From contig NZ_BBPP01000017.1 in assembly GCF_000787835.1 (NCBI RefSeq), forward strand, positions 71,179-110,949: a stretch of 39,771 nt of DNA. The letters run 5' to 3'. Under the pieces are notes generated by a model. That model saw only the letters and a program-made list of their open reading frames with translations. It had not been told where the DNA came from and did no database searches. The DNA is from Streptacidiphilus melanogenes. GTDB taxonomy: Bacteria > Actinomycetota > Actinomycetes > Streptomycetales > Streptomycetaceae. Position 1 is the first letter of the stretch; each line of letters begins with the position of its first letter. Both the position numbers and the translations under genes were made by a program. Shown here piece after piece: positions 20,116-28,644 of this stretch.

Positions 20116-20144
20116 CCGAGGGCGTGGCCTCGCCACGCCCTCGG
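20116..20144 (-). terminator. Hairpin terminator after folD-DUF3017
   Basis: A perfect 12-bp stem (arms 20116-20127 and 20133-20144, 5-nt loop) lies about 100 bases downstream of the DUF3017 stop and upstream of mdh on the same strand. It therefore separates two minus-strand transcription units. Confidence 0.75.
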
Positions 20145-20241
20145 GAGTCCTTCGTCACGTTTCCGACACGGTTCTGCCGAACCGGTATCAGCCCAGCTCA
20201 CAGCGGTATGACCAGGCCCGTCGGGCCGGGGGTGTGAACCC

Positions 20242-20658
20242 TCAGTCGCCGCCGCCGTCGCTGTGAACCATGCTGCCCAGGCGCCCCACGAACGGCAGGT
20301 GGATCACCGGATCGGGGAGCGACGCGAGCGCGAGTACGACGATGACCAGACCCAGCACGCCCATCACCACGATGTCCGTGAACCGGCTGCGCACCGCCAG
20401 CATCCCGACCTCGGGCAGGGCCGCCCGCAGCACCGCGCCGACCAGCAGGCCGACGCCGACCGTGACGATCCCGGCCCGCCACGCGCCCAGCGCGGTCACC
20501 AGCAGTCCGACGCCCACGACGGTCAGCACCACGACGATCGGCCACTGGCGCACCGGCACCGGCCGGTCCCGCCCGGCCGCGGCGGAGCCGCCCTCGGGAC
20601 GGAACGTCCCGGTGGTCTTCACCGGCGGCCGCTGCTGCGCCTTGGGCTTGCGTGCCAT
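20242..20658 (-). CDS. DUF3017 family membrane protein
   Basis: The product (138 aa from ATG 20658) has a basic, Gly/Pro-rich N-terminus (MARKPKAQQRPP) and then three hydrophobic segments (about 38-58, 63-80 and 95-115). This fits DUF3017, an actinobacterial membrane protein of unknown function that commonly follows folD. ATG 20658 lies 13 bases after the folD stop with GAGGA 10 bases ahead of it; a GTG at 20688 would overlap folD and is less likely. It is almost certainly co-transcribed with folD, and a hairpin terminator follows. Confidence 0.8.
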   Translation of the reverse strand: MARKPKAQQRPPVKTTGTFRPEGGSAAAGRDRPVPVRQWPIVVVLTVVGVGLLVTALGAWRAGIVTVGVGLLVGAVLRAALPEVGMLAVRSRFTDIVVMGVLGLVIVVLALASLPDPVIHLPFVGRLGSMVHSDGGGD

Positions 20659-20671
20659 CTCGTCGGCATCC

Positions 20672-21535
20672 TCAGTCGCGGGCTGCACTGGCCTGCCGCT
20701 CCGCCGCCTCGACGACGTTCGCGAGCAGCATGGCCCGGGTCATCGGACCGACACCGCCCGGGTTCGGGGAGATCCAGCCGGCCACCTCGGCGACCTTCGG
20801 GTCCACGTCACCGGTGTACACGCCGTCGACGCGGCTGACGCCGACGTCCAGCACGGTCGCGCCGGGGCGCACGTGCTCGGGCTTGATCAGGTGCGGCACG
20901 CCCGCGGCGGAGACGATGATGTCCGCGCTGAGCAGGTGCTCGTCCAGGTTGCGGGTGCCGGTGTGGCAGAGGGTGACCGTCGCGTTCTCGCTGCGGCGGG
21001 TGAGCAGCAGGCCGATCGAGCGGCCCACGGTGATGCCGCGGCCGACGACGGTGACGTTGGCGCCGTTCAGCTCGATCCCGTGGCGGCGCAGCAGCTCGAC
21101 GATGCCGTAGGGGGTGCACGGCAGCGGCGCCTCGACCCCCAGCACCAGGCGGCCCAGGCTCATCGGGTGCAGGCCGTCGGCGTCCTTGTTCGGGTCGATC
21201 AGCTCGAGCACGCGCTTCTCGTCCAGGTGCTTCGGCAGCGGCAGCTGGACGATGTAGCCGGAGCAGGCCGGGTCGGCGTTGAGCTCGCGCACGACGTCCT
21301 CGACCTGCTCCTGGGTCGCGTCGGCGGGGAGTTCGCGCTGGATGGAGGCGATGCCGACCTGCGCGCAGTCGCGGTGCTTGCCGCGCACGTAGGCGTGGCT
21401 GCCGGGGTCGTCGCCGACCAGGACGGTGCCGAGGCCGGGGTTGATCCCCCGCGCCTTCAGCGCATCGATCCTGGTGACGAGCTCGGACTTGATCGCTGCG
21501 GCGGTGGCCTTGCCATCGAGAATCTGGGCGGTCAT
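20672..21535 (-). CDS. folD: Bifunctional methylenetetrahydrofolate dehydrogenase / methenyltetrahydrofolate cyclohydrolase
   Basis: The product (287 aa) makes 10-formyl-tetrahydrofolate from 5,10-methylene-tetrahydrofolate in two steps, supplying purine synthesis (PurN and PurH, encoded 2-4 kb away). The catalytic Y49-x3-K53 pair (AYVRGKHRD), the [13 protein letters not shown] stretch, the NADP-binding [11 protein letters not shown] and the C-terminal [14 protein letters not shown] are typical. GGGAGAA lies 9 bases before ATG 21535. I looked for a ZTP riboswitch in its leader (21536-21740) because folD is a common target of that switch, and saw none. Confidence 0.96.
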   Translation of the reverse strand: MTAQILDGKATAAAIKSELVTRIDALKARGINPGLGTVLVGDDPGSHAYVRGKHRDCAQVGIASIQRELPADATQEQVEDVVRELNADPACSGYIVQLPLPKHLDEKRVLELIDPNKDADGLHPMSLGRLVLGVEAPLPCTPYGIVELLRRHGIELNGANVTVVGRGITVGRSIGLLLTRRSENATVTLCHTGTRNLDEHLLSADIIVSAAGVPHLIKPEHVRPGATVLDVGVSRVDGVYTGDVDPKVAEVAGWISPNPGGVGPMTRAMLLANVVEAAERQASAARD

Positions 21536-21747
21536 GACGCCATTCTCCCGGATCGTGGAAGCGCTTGTGTCAGGGGCCGGTCGCAGCCCGACCGTGCATG
21601 ATCGCACATGGACTGTCGGGATCCGGTTGCAAATACGCCACAACCGTGTGGGGGACCTGCGAACGAGGTGGACACGGCGGCTGCCGCTCGCAACCATGGG
21701 TGTCGGTTAAGAGCAGTAAGAAAGCAGGAACGGGGGCACGGGGGGAC

Positions 21748-22191
21748 GTGAGCGCAGACCAGGCTTTCGCCCTGGGCAGGCGCGCCGCTTTGGAGCGCCG
21801 TTGGGCCGAGATCGCGGCCGGTCGTTACGGGGGGCCTCTTCGGGTGCTGCTCCGTGGCGGCGGAGCGGCGGTCGTCGCCGTCGTGGCGGCGGAGGTGCAC
21901 CGCACCCATGATCCGGGCGTGCTCTGCCCGTTGCGCCGGTTCACCGGCATCCCCTGTCCCGGCTGCGGCAGCACCACGGTCTTCATGGACCTGGGCGCCG
22001 GTCACGTCGGCGCGGCGATCGCCGCCAACCCGGTGACCGTCCTGGTCGGTCTCGGTCTGCTGTTCGCCCCGCTGGGCGGCGGCGCCTGGTGGTGGCGGCT
22101 GCCCGCCCGGAAGAAGAACATCGTCATCTTCTCTGCTGCGGCGGTCTCCTGGCTGTGGCAGTTGCACCGATACGGCTTTCTGCCCTCCTGA
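21748..22191 (+). CDS. DUF2752 family membrane protein
   Basis: The product (147 aa from GTG 21748) carries the DUF2752 signature: a Cys-Pro near the end of the first hydrophobic region (C60), then TGIPCPGCGSTT with C70 and C73, followed by a second membrane segment (about 90-112) and a third (about 122-136). The function of the family is unknown; the CPGCG motif suggests metal or thiol chemistry at the membrane. The start is uncertain, since the G-run before 21748 is too close for a good Shine-Dalgarno and an in-frame GTG lies upstream near 21700. It diverges from folD; the 212 bases between them hold no clear motif. Confidence 0.8.
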   Translation: MSADQAFALGRRAALERRWAEIAAGRYGGPLRVLLRGGGAAVVAVVAAEVHRTHDPGVLCPLRRFTGIPCPGCGSTTVFMDLGAGHVGAAIAANPVTVLVGLGLLFAPLGGGAWWWRLPARKKNIVIFSAAAVSWLWQLHRYGFLPS

Positions 22192-22270
22192 GCGTCACTG
22201 CACTCCGATAATCTCACCGCCTGTCAGCACACCCACTTCTCACCACGCATCCCTGCCCGGAGGCACGAAC

Positions 22271-22948
22271 ATGAGCTACCCGCCCGACCCGAACAACCCT
22301 TACGGCCAGCCGCAGCAGCCGCAGAACCCTTACGGTCAGCAGCCGCAGCAGCCGGGTTATGGCTACCCCCAGCAGCAGCCCCAGGACCAGGCGGCCTACG
22401 GCTACCCGCAGCAGCCTCCGGCGGACCCGTACGCGCAGCAGCAGGCCTACGGCTACCCGCAGCAGGGCCAGTACCCGGCCTACCCGGTCGGCCAGGACCC
22501 GTACGCGGGCTACGTGCAGAACTCCTACGCCAGCTGGGGCGCCCGCGTGGTGGCGCGCATCATCGACACGATCGTCGTCGGGCTGATCCCGTACATCATC
22601 CTGTTCGCCGTCGACGGCCCGTCCACCACGATCAACGCGGACGGCACCATCAGCAGCAACACCGGTGCCTACGAGGCCGGCAGCTTCTTCGTCAGCGTCC
22701 TGGTGCTGGTCGGCATCGGCGTGATGAAGGGCACCATGGGCCAGTCCCTGGGCCAGAAGGCCGTCAACATCCGCGGCGTGCGCGAGGCCGACGGCCAGCA
22801 GCTGCAGGTCGGTCCGGCGATCGTGCGCGAGGTCGCCCACGTCCTCGACAGCATCTGCTGCATCGGCTACCTGTGGCCGCTGTGGGACGCGAAGAAGCAG
22901 ACCTTCGCCGACAAGATCATGAACACCGTGGTCGTCAAGTCGAGCTGA
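22271..22948 (+). CDS. RDD family membrane protein with a Tyr/Gln/Pro-rich N-terminus
   Basis: The first 85 residues are repeats of the type YGYPQQ / NPYGQQP, a low-complexity cytoplasmic arm that is common in actinobacterial RDD proteins. The RDD domain (about 88-225) starts with the Arg and Asp of ARVVARIIDT, and has hydrophobic segments near 95-117, 137-157 and 190-205, ending in KQTFADKIMNTVVV. RDD proteins are poorly understood; some act as ion antiporters. GGAGG lies about 10 bases before ATG 22271. A possible -10 (TAATCT at 22209-22214) precedes it. A bidirectional terminator follows. Confidence 0.88.
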   Translation: MSYPPDPNNPYGQPQQPQNPYGQQPQQPGYGYPQQQPQDQAAYGYPQQPPADPYAQQQAYGYPQQGQYPAYPVGQDPYAGYVQNSYASWGARVVARIIDTIVVGLIPYIILFAVDGPSTTINADGTISSNTGAYEAGSFFVSVLVLVGIGVMKGTMGQSLGQKAVNIRGVREADGQQLQVGPAIVREVAHVLDSICCIGYLWPLWDAKKQTFADKIMNTVVVKSS

Positions 22949-22953
22949 CCGAC

Positions 22954-23015
22954 GCGCTGCCGTAGCAGCGCGAAAGCGCGAAGGCCCGCCGCACCGAGGA
23001 GGAGCGGCGGGCCTT
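22954..23015. terminator. Double-hairpin bidirectional terminator between the RDD gene and purH
   Basis: A 7-bp hairpin (22954-22960 with 22965-22971, loop CGTA) is followed by a 12-bp perfect stem (22981-22992 with 23004-23015, 11-nt loop). The long stem begins with AAGG and ends with CCTT, so it can act on both strands. It lies between convergent genes. Confidence 0.8.
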
Positions 23016-23040
23016 CGTCATGGCGTCAGGTCACTTCGCC

Positions 23041-24624
23041 TCAGTGGAAGAAGTGCCGTGTGCCGGTGAGGTACATGGTGACGCCGGCCGCCTTCGCGGC
23101 CTCCACCACCAGGTCGTCGCGGACCGAACCGCCAGGCTGCACCACGGCCTTGACGCCGGCCTCGGTCAGCACCTCCAGCCCGTCGGGGAACGGGAAGAAC
23201 GCGTCCGAGGCGGCGAAGGAGCCCTGGGCCCGCTCGCCCGCCCGCTGGACCGCCAGACGCGCGGAGTCGACCCGGTTGACCTGGCCCATGCCGACGCCCA
23301 CCGAGGCGCCGCCCTTGGCCAGCAGGATCGCGTTCGACTTGACGGCGCGGCATGCCCGCCAGGCGAAGGCCAGCTCGGCCAGCTCCGCCTCGGAGAGCGC
23401 CTCGCCACAGGCCAGCGTCCAGGTCGACGGATCGTCACCGGCGGCGTCGATCCGGTCGGCCTGCTGCAGCAGCATGCCGCCGGTCACCGCGCGGGTCTCC
23501 ACCGCCGGCAGCGCCGGGGTGCCGCGCAGCACCCGGATGTTCTTCTTCTGCGCCAGCACCTCGACCGCGCCCGGCTCGTAGTCCGGGGCGAAGACGACCT
23601 CGGTGAAGATCGGCGCGATCTGCTCGGCCAGCGCCACCGTGACCGGACGGTTCACGGCGATGACGCCGCCGAACGCCGAGACCGGGTCGCACTCGTGCGC
23701 CTTGCGGTGCGCCTCGGCGACGTCCGCGCCGATCGCGATACCGCACGGGTTGGCGTGCTTGATGATCGCGACGCACGGCTCGGCCTGGTCGTACGCGGCA
23801 CGGATCGCGGCGTCCGTGTCGGCGTAGTTGTTGTACGACATCTCCTTGCCGTGCAGCTGCTCGGCCGCGGCGATGCCCTTGCCGCTGCCGTCCACGTAGA
23901 GCGCGGCGGCCTGGTGCGGGTTCTCGCCGTAGCGCAGCACGTTCTCGCGCTGGAACGTGGAGCCGAGGAACTGCGGGAATCGCTCCTCGTCGGCGGGCGC
24001 GTAGCCGTCGGCGAACCAGGACGCCACGGCCACGTCGTAGGCGGCGGTGTGCGCGAACGCCTCACCGGCCAGACGCTTGCGGGCGGCCAGCTCGAAACCG
24101 CCGTCGGCGACGGCCTTCAGCACGTCCGCGTAGCGCGCGGGCGAGGTGACCACGGCCACCGAAGGGTGGTTCTTGGCGGCGGCGCGGACCATGGACGGGC
24201 CGCCGATGTCGATCTGCTCCACGCACTCGTCCGGGGTCGCGCCGGAGGCGACGGTCGCGGCGAACGGGTACAGGTTGACGACGACGAGGTCGAAGGGCGC
24301 GACGCCCAGCTCCTCGAGCTGCGCACGGTGAGACTCCAGGCGCAGGTCGGCCAGGATGCCGGCGTGCACGCGCGGGTGCAGGGTCTTCACGCGACCGTCG
24401 AGGCACTCGGGGAAGCCGGTCAGTTCCTCGACCGGAGTGACCGGCACGCCCGCGCCGGCGATCTTCGCCGCGGTCGAGCCGGTGGAGACCAGCTCGACTC
24501 CGGCCGCGTGCAGGCCCTGGGCCAGCTCTTCGAGGCCGGTCTTGTCGTAGACGCTGACGAGCGCCCGACGGATGGGACGAACGTTCTCGGAGGTGGGCTG
24601 CGGCTGGTTGCTGCCTGAGCTCAT
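23041..24624 (-). CDS. purH: Bifunctional AICAR transformylase / IMP cyclohydrolase
   Basis: The product (527 aa) carries out the last two steps of IMP synthesis. The N-terminal MGS-like cyclohydrolase domain (about 18-210) shows [14 protein letters not shown] and [12 protein letters not shown]; the C-terminal AICAR formyltransferase domain has the catalytic K289-H290 in KHANPCG and ends with the typical GTRHFFH. ATG 24624 follows AGAAGGA at about 8 bases; a second start 18 bases further up has no ribosome binding site. It lies 90 bases downstream of purN on the same strand and is probably in one operon. Its substrate AICAR (ZMP) is the precursor of the ligand sensed by the glyA riboswitch. 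Confidence 0.97.
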   Translation of the reverse strand: MSSGSNQPQPTSENVRPIRRALVSVYDKTGLEELAQGLHAAGVELVSTGSTAAKIAGAGVPVTPVEELTGFPECLDGRVKTLHPRVHAGILADLRLESHRAQLEELGVAPFDLVVVNLYPFAATVASGATPDECVEQIDIGGPSMVRAAAKNHPSVAVVTSPARYADVLKAVADGGFELAARKRLAGEAFAHTAAYDVAVASWFADGYAPADEERFPQFLGSTFQRENVLRYGENPHQAAALYVDGSGKGIAAAEQLHGKEMSYNNYADTDAAIRAAYDQAEPCVAIIKHANPCGIAIGADVAEAHRKAHECDPVSAFGGVIAVNRPVTVALAEQIAPIFTEVVFAPDYEPGAVEVLAQKKNIRVLRGTPALPAVETRAVTGGMLLQQADRIDAAGDDPSTWTLACGEALSEAELAELAFAWRACRAVKSNAILLAKGGASVGVGMGQVNRVDSARLAVQRAGERAQGSFAASDAFFPFPDGLEVLTEAGVKAVVQPGGSVRDDLVVEAAKAAGVTMYLTGTRHFFH

Positions 24625-24714
24625 TACCGAATCCTTCTGCAATGCCCCGGCGAGATGACCACCCCGCCGGTGCGGTTGATGTGTTGTCCCGTGGGTCGTC
24701 TGGGAGTCCCCGGA

Positions 24715-25389
24715 CTACTCGACGGGCGCCGGGATGAGCACCCGGCGTCCGTCGACCCGGTGGCCCTCGCGGGCCATCCGTCCCACGGCGTCGACGAGCA
24801 GTTTCCGCTCGACGTTCTTGATGCGCTCGTGGAGCGCCTCGCCCTCGTCCTGGTAGTCCGAGTCGGCGACCTCGATCACGCCCTGGGCGATGATCGGTCC
24901 GGTGTCCACGCCCTCGTCCACCAGGTGCACGGTGCAGCCGGTGACCTTGACCCCGTACGCCAGCGCGTCGCGCACGCCGTGCGCACCGGGGAAGGAGGGG
25001 AGGAGGGCGGGGTGGGTGTTGACGATGCGGCCCTCGAAGCGGCGCATGAACTCGCCGCCGAGGATCTTCATGAAACCGGCCGAGACCACCAGGTCCGGCT
25101 CGTGGAAAGCGGTGGCGGCGGTCAGTGCGGCGTCCCAGTCGGTGCGCTCGGGGTAGTCCTTCACCCGGTGCACGAAGGTGGGGATGCCCGCCTTCTCGGC
25201 CCGCTCGAGCCCCGCGATGCCGTCGCGGTCCGCCCCGACGGCGACGATCGTCGCGCCGTAGGCCGGGTCGTCGGCCGCGTCGATGAGCGCCTGGAGGTTG
25301 GTACCGGAGCCGGAGACCAGGACCACGAGTCGGGCCGGCGCCGCGGGGGCGGCGAAGTCCAGCGGTGCACTTCCGGGCGCAAGAGCCAC
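24715..25389 (-). CDS. purN: Phosphoribosylglycinamide formyltransferase
   Basis: The product (224 aa from GTG 25389) transfers a formyl group from 10-formyl-tetrahydrofolate to GAR in purine synthesis. Visible motifs are the N-terminal LVSGSGTNLQAL, the catalytic NTHPALLPSFPGAHG (H126), and TVHLVDEGVDTGPII. The frame stays open far upstream, but AAGGA lies 7 bases before GTG 25389 and the preceding stretch has no GART features, so that start was chosen. The first 18 residues are a short Ala/Pro-rich extension. It leads into purH, as in Mycobacterium tuberculosis, where purN and purH also lie near a PerM gene and sucCD. Confidence 0.95.
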   Translation of the reverse strand: MALAPGSAPLDFAAPAAPARLVVLVSGSGTNLQALIDAADDPAYGATIVAVGADRDGIAGLERAEKAGIPTFVHRVKDYPERTDWDAALTAATAFHEPDLVVSAGFMKILGGEFMRRFEGRIVNTHPALLPSFPGAHGVRDALAYGVKVTGCTVHLVDEGVDTGPIIAQGVIEVADSDYQDEGEALHERIKNVERKLLVDAVGRMAREGHRVDGRRVLIPAPVE

Positions 25390-25873
25390 TGCTCGGTCCT
25401 TCAGGTCGGGCTCTCCGCCGTCCGGTGCCGCGCTGCGTTGCGCTGCCGTCACGCGTCTTGCGCGCGTCGCGCCGCCGGGCCGTGCGTCGAGCTCATTCGG
25501 TGGCCGACGCGGGGTGTCATCCTGTGACCGGCATCCGCATCCGCCGAAGAGTGCCCGCAGCCGTCCTGCGGACCGGACGGGAACCTCGGGGGCGCGCCGT
25601 CCGTCAGCAACTTTACCGGCACGCTCGCACGACCCCGCACCCCAGACCCCGACCCGACCCCGGCCGGACCCCGCCACGGCCCCGCGCCGGGCCCCGTCAC
25701 GACCGACGATCATCCTGGGGTCGCACGCCACAGGGCCCCGCCAAGTGAGAGGGTGTCCCTGCGGACCACCGCGGGCGGTCCGCAGACGAGAGGTACGCGC
25801 GCACGGTGCACACACGAGCGTGCACGATGCGTGTACGCGTACGGGCAGGCGATCAGGAGTTACGGCGAAGACC
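25390..25873. other. Intergenic region between divergent purN and a membrane protein gene
   Basis: This 484-base stretch has no convincing gene. It contains a minus-strand TAAAGT (25615-25610) that could be a -10 box for purN with a leader of about 210 bases. Near the plus-strand gene, an unusually long alternating purine/pyrimidine tract runs from about 25793 to 25844 and includes the perfect palindrome GTACGCGTAC at 25833-25842. I looked for a ZTP riboswitch before purN and did not find one. Confidence 0.5.
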
Positions 25874-26773
25874 ATGGGCCACAGCGGCGACACCACCAAG
25901 ACCGGCGCCCCGGCGCGGGATGCCTTCGCCCCTCCGCCCGAGGGTGCGCCGGACCGCCCCTGGCAGCCACGCGGCCCGGTCACGCACGCCGCCGGCCCGC
26001 ACGAGAGCAGCGGTTCCGGCAGGCCGGGCGGTTCCGGTACGTCGGGTGGCTCCGGTGGGACGGGCGGTGCCGGCGGCTCCGTCGGCTCGGGCTTCGGTCC
26101 TACGGGTTCGCCGGACGCGCGCCCCGGGTCCGGAGAGGGAATCGGCACGGGTGAGGGCACGCCGCCGCCCGCGCCCGAAGGCGACGCCCCCGGCGACGCC
26201 GATGCGCCCGGCGCGCCGCCGCGCGGCCGCGCCCAGGTTCCGCCGCCGCACCCGTGGAGCCCCGGCTACCAGGGTCAGCAGCCGCCCCTGCCGCGTTTCC
26301 CCTATCCGCCGCCCGGTCCGCGCTACGACCCCAACGACCCGGTGCTGCGCCGCTCCCGGCTGGCCCTGCTCAGCGGCATCTGGGGCTTCTTCTTCATGGT
26401 GCTCGGCGTCCCCTACCTCACCCTGCTGCTGGGCGCGCTCGCGCTCTACTGGGGTGTCAGCGCGCTGCGCGGCGAGGTGAAGCCGTCGTCCTCGGCGAAG
26501 ACCGCCGCCCTGTCCGGGGCCGCGCCGATGCCGCAGAGCTCCCCGTACTACCCCGCGCCGTCCACCCGCCCGCAGGTCCCGGCCGCTCTCGGCGGCCTCG
26601 TCGCGGGCGCGGTCAGCCTGGCGCTCGTCGGCGCGGTCTTCGGCGTGCAGCTGTACTACAAGAGCTACTACGACTGCCAGGCGAACGCCCTGACCAAGAC
26701 CTCCTACGACGCGTGTGCCACCTCCGTCTCGCCGCGCCCGCCGACGTGGCTCACCCAGTTCAACGGCAGCTGA
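25874..26773 (+). CDS. Proline/glycine-rich membrane protein, unknown function
   Basis: The product (299 aa) has a disordered N-terminal half: a Gly/Ser stretch (about 40-75) and then Pro/Ala-rich sequence (to about 155). Two hydrophobic segments follow (about 164-198 and 237-262). A short extracytoplasmic tail contains two cysteines (YYDCQAN and YDACATS) that could form a disulfide. I do not recognise a named family. M. tuberculosis has a membrane protein of unknown function (Rv0954) beside PerM and purN, so this may be its positional counterpart. ATG 25874 lacks a good Shine-Dalgarno. The 3' end stops 4 bases short of the convergent PerM-like gene. Confidence 0.75.
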   Translation: MGHSGDTTKTGAPARDAFAPPPEGAPDRPWQPRGPVTHAAGPHESSGSGRPGGSGTSGGSGGTGGAGGSVGSGFGPTGSPDARPGSGEGIGTGEGTPPPAPEGDAPGDADAPGAPPRGRAQVPPPHPWSPGYQGQQPPLPRFPYPPPGPRYDPNDPVLRRSRLALLSGIWGFFFMVLGVPYLTLLLGALALYWGVSALRGEVKPSSSAKTAALSGAAPMPQSSPYYPAPSTRPQVPAALGGLVAGAVSLALVGAVFGVQLYYKSYYDCQANALTKTSYDACATSVSPRPPTWLTQFNGS

Positions 26774-26777
26774 GGCG

Positions 26778-28520
26778 TCACTGGGACGTCGGGGCAGTAC
26801 GTCGCTGCCCCGACGTCGTGCCGGGGTCGGTGTGGGTGTCGATGCCCGTGCCGATGCCGGTGCCGGTGCCGATGCCGGTGCCGGATGCGGCATCGAGGCT
26901 GGGGCCCGGGCCCTCGGGCCTGCTGCCGGGACGACCGGGATCAAGGTCGAGCTCCTCCGCCGCCGGGAAACCCCAGTCGGCCCCGTCGATCAGGGCTGCG
27001 AGAGCCGCCGCCGCGGGCGTCGTACCGGCAGCACGTTCGGCCCCTGGCCGAACGTCGCCTGGATGAGCCCAGCCTGCACGAACGTCGGACGTGGGCGTGC
27101 CGGCCGCCGCAGACTTGTCGGCCCCGGACGTGTCGGCGGCAGCGGCCCCGGCCGCGGGGACGACGTCGGCCGCAGGCTTGGGCGGCGTCTTCGGAGTCGT
27201 CGCCCGCGTGCGCAACCAGCGCAGCAGCAACGCGGTCGGAAGCGCCACCGTGAAGGTCCAGCCGAAGGCCGCCAGCGCGGTCCAGCCGACCGGCGGGCCG
27301 ACCTCGGCCAGCGCGCCGTCGCCCAGCGACCCGCCCGCCCACCGGGCCGCGGCGCCCGCCACCAGTCCCGTCCAGGCCGAGGCCCCGAGCACGACCAGCG
27401 CAAGGGCCGCCCAGCCGCGGGTCGGCCCGGCATCCCCGGGCTCCGAGTGCTCCTCGACGTACCCCTCGACGTCGCCGGCGTCGACGGCTCCCTTCGTCGG
27501 CTCCGGTCCCTCGGACTGCGTGGCCTTTGCGCCGTCGGGTGCCGTGGCGACGGCCCCGACGTGACGCGTGAGGGCCCAGCCGACCACACCGCCCGAGGCG
27601 AGCGGCACCACGAGTGCGGCGAACCCGAGAACGGACCGCCCAGGTGCCGGCCCGTCCGCGAGCAACGGCAGCGCCAGTGGCGCGAGGGGCTGCGAACCGA
27701 GTGCGGCGGCGTGCCCGCCCAGGGTGAACCCGGTACCGAGTGCGTAGGCCCCGGCCCAGAGCGCCGCGTTCGGGACGAGGACGACGCAGAGCAGCATCAG
27801 CGACGACCGCCCCGGCAGATCCGACGCGAGCAGCGCCGCAGACGTGCCCGCGGCGCCCAGATGCACGAAGATCGAGACCGTCAGGACCGCAGCCCCGCCA
27901 CCCAGCAGGGCGAGCGCACCTGCGAGACCCGCCCGCAGCGCCTGGTCGCGCTGCGGCGCGAGGGTGCGCATCCACTCCAGACGCCGCGCCAATCCGCCGT
28001 CCGGCGCAGGGACGGGCCACACGCCCAGCCATTCGCCACGCGCCTGCACCGCGCGCCAGGCGGCCGCGAGACCCCACTCGCCCGTGCTCCGGTGCGCGCC
28101 CGCCATCGCGGCGAGCAGCGCGAGCAGCCCCGCCCAGAACAGGTCCGGCACCGGTTCCGTCCGGGGTTCGCTCCCCAGTCCCAGTAGTGCGGCAGGCACG
28201 GCGACCCCGAGGTAGCCGACCACCACGTCCCGCCGACGCCCGGTCCGAGCCGCGGCATGATGCACCAGCCCCGCGACGAGCGCCGTCACCAGCAACGGCG
28301 CGACACCGAGCGCAGCGTGCCCTGCCACTCCGTCCCAGCGCAGCGGTCCACCGTGCGCGAGCAGCCACAGCGCCGCCGCGAGCCGCGGAACGGCCGTCAG
28401 ATCGCCGTCCGCGTACGGCGTCGCCACCCACAGCAGCAGCACCGGCACGGCCACGATGCCCCACCCCGCGAGAGCCGCACCGGCACCGGCGAGGAGAGCG
28501 GGTCGGTCGAAGAGTGCCAT
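26778..28520 (-). CDS. PerM-like cell-division membrane protein (DUF6350)
   Basis: The product (580 aa from ATG 28520) is a polytopic membrane protein with about ten hydrophobic segments across residues 5-430, followed by a long Ala/Pro/Thr-rich cytoplasmic tail. Composition, size and position between purN and sucCD match DUF6350 proteins, whose mycobacterial member PerM stabilises the divisome protein FtsB. The last 30 residues are Gly-Thr-Gly-Ile repeats (about 555-572), encoded by a short tandem repeat. The end of the gene contains a perfect 13-bp palindrome that probably terminates the facing gene. The start has no clear Shine-Dalgarno. The PerM role is inferred by family and context. Confidence 0.75.
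   Translation of the reverse strand: MALFDRPALLAGAGAALAGWGIVAVPVLLLWVATPYADGDLTAVPRLAAALWLLAHGGPLRWDGVAGHAALGVAPLLVTALVAGLVHHAAARTGRRRDVVVGYLGVAVPAALLGLGSEPRTEPVPDLFWAGLLALLAAMAGAHRSTGEWGLAAAWRAVQARGEWLGVWPVPAPDGGLARRLEWMRTLAPQRDQALRAGLAGALALLGGGAAVLTVSIFVHLGAAGTSAALLASDLPGRSSLMLLCVVLVPNAALWAGAYALGTGFTLGGHAAALGSQPLAPLALPLLADGPAPGRSVLGFAALVVPLASGGVVGWALTRHVGAVATAPDGAKATQSEGPEPTKGAVDAGDVEGYVEEHSEPGDAGPTRGWAALALVVLGASAWTGLVAGAAARWAGGSLGDGALAEVGPPVGWTALAAFGWTFTVALPTALLLRWLRTRATTPKTPPKPAADVVPAAGAAAADTSGADKSAAAGTPTSDVRAGWAHPGDVRPGAERAAGTTPAAAALAALIDGADWGFPAAEELDLDPGRPGSRPEGPGPSLDAASGTGIGTGTGIGTGIDTHTDPGTTSGQRRTAPTSQ
26785..26817 (+). terminator. Terminator hairpin inside the 3' end of the convergent PerM-like gene
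   Basis: A perfect 13-bp stem (26785-26797 with 26805-26817, 7-nt loop) starts 12 bases after the stop of the plus-strand membrane protein gene and lies within the last 13 codons of the minus-strand PerM-like gene. There is no U-tract. It probably ends the plus-strand transcript. Confidence 0.6.
26826..26886. repeat. GTGCCG/GATGCC microsatellite-like tandem repeat in the PerM-like gene
   Basis: Hexamers of the type GTGCCG and GATGCC alternate about nine times. On the minus strand they encode a Gly-Thr-Gly-Ile tail. The length is likely to vary between strains by slippage. Confidence 0.7.
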
Positions 28521-28546
28521 GGTCCAGGGTCGGCACGTGACACGCC

Positions 28547-28612
28547 CGATCTGTCGCAAAACATGCAGTTGTCACTCTTTGATCCAACAATTCATATATG
28601 CGACTGAGCCTC
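28547..28612. promoter_or_regulatory. AT-rich divergent promoter region, with TTGTCA and TCATAT boxes on the plus strand
   Basis: This stretch is strikingly AT-rich for the genome, including CAACAATTCATATATG. On the plus strand TTGTCA (28569-28574) and TCATAT (28592-28597) are 17 bases apart, a plausible sigma-70-type promoter for the sigma-like gene at 28645. The minus-strand PerM-like gene starts at 28520, so its promoter may also lie here. Confidence 0.55.
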
Positions 28613-28644
28613 CAGATGGCCACGACGACCCCTGCGGGGCTCGC

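Noticed and set aside
21536..21747. ZTP riboswitch before folD
   Set aside because: Neither the GACTGGC element nor the CGCCTGGGC element is present on the minus strand.
25390..25700. ZTP riboswitch before purN-purH
   Set aside because: No conserved aptamer elements were found in the leader.
25283..25873. Plus-strand open frame extending the membrane protein gene upstream
   Set aside because: It overlaps the start of purN in antisense and has no conserved features; ATG 25874 is the sensible start.
28569..28591. A second RecA-NDp-like motif (TTGTCACTC) before the sigma-like gene
   Set aside because: The downstream half at the required 8-base spacing reads AACAAT and lacks the TA, and GTG is replaced by CTC, so it does not meet the consensus.
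28456..28644. Longer N-terminus of the sigma-like protein
   Set aside because: The extra codons run through an AT-rich promoter-like region and overlap the PerM-like start; codon use there is not coding-like.
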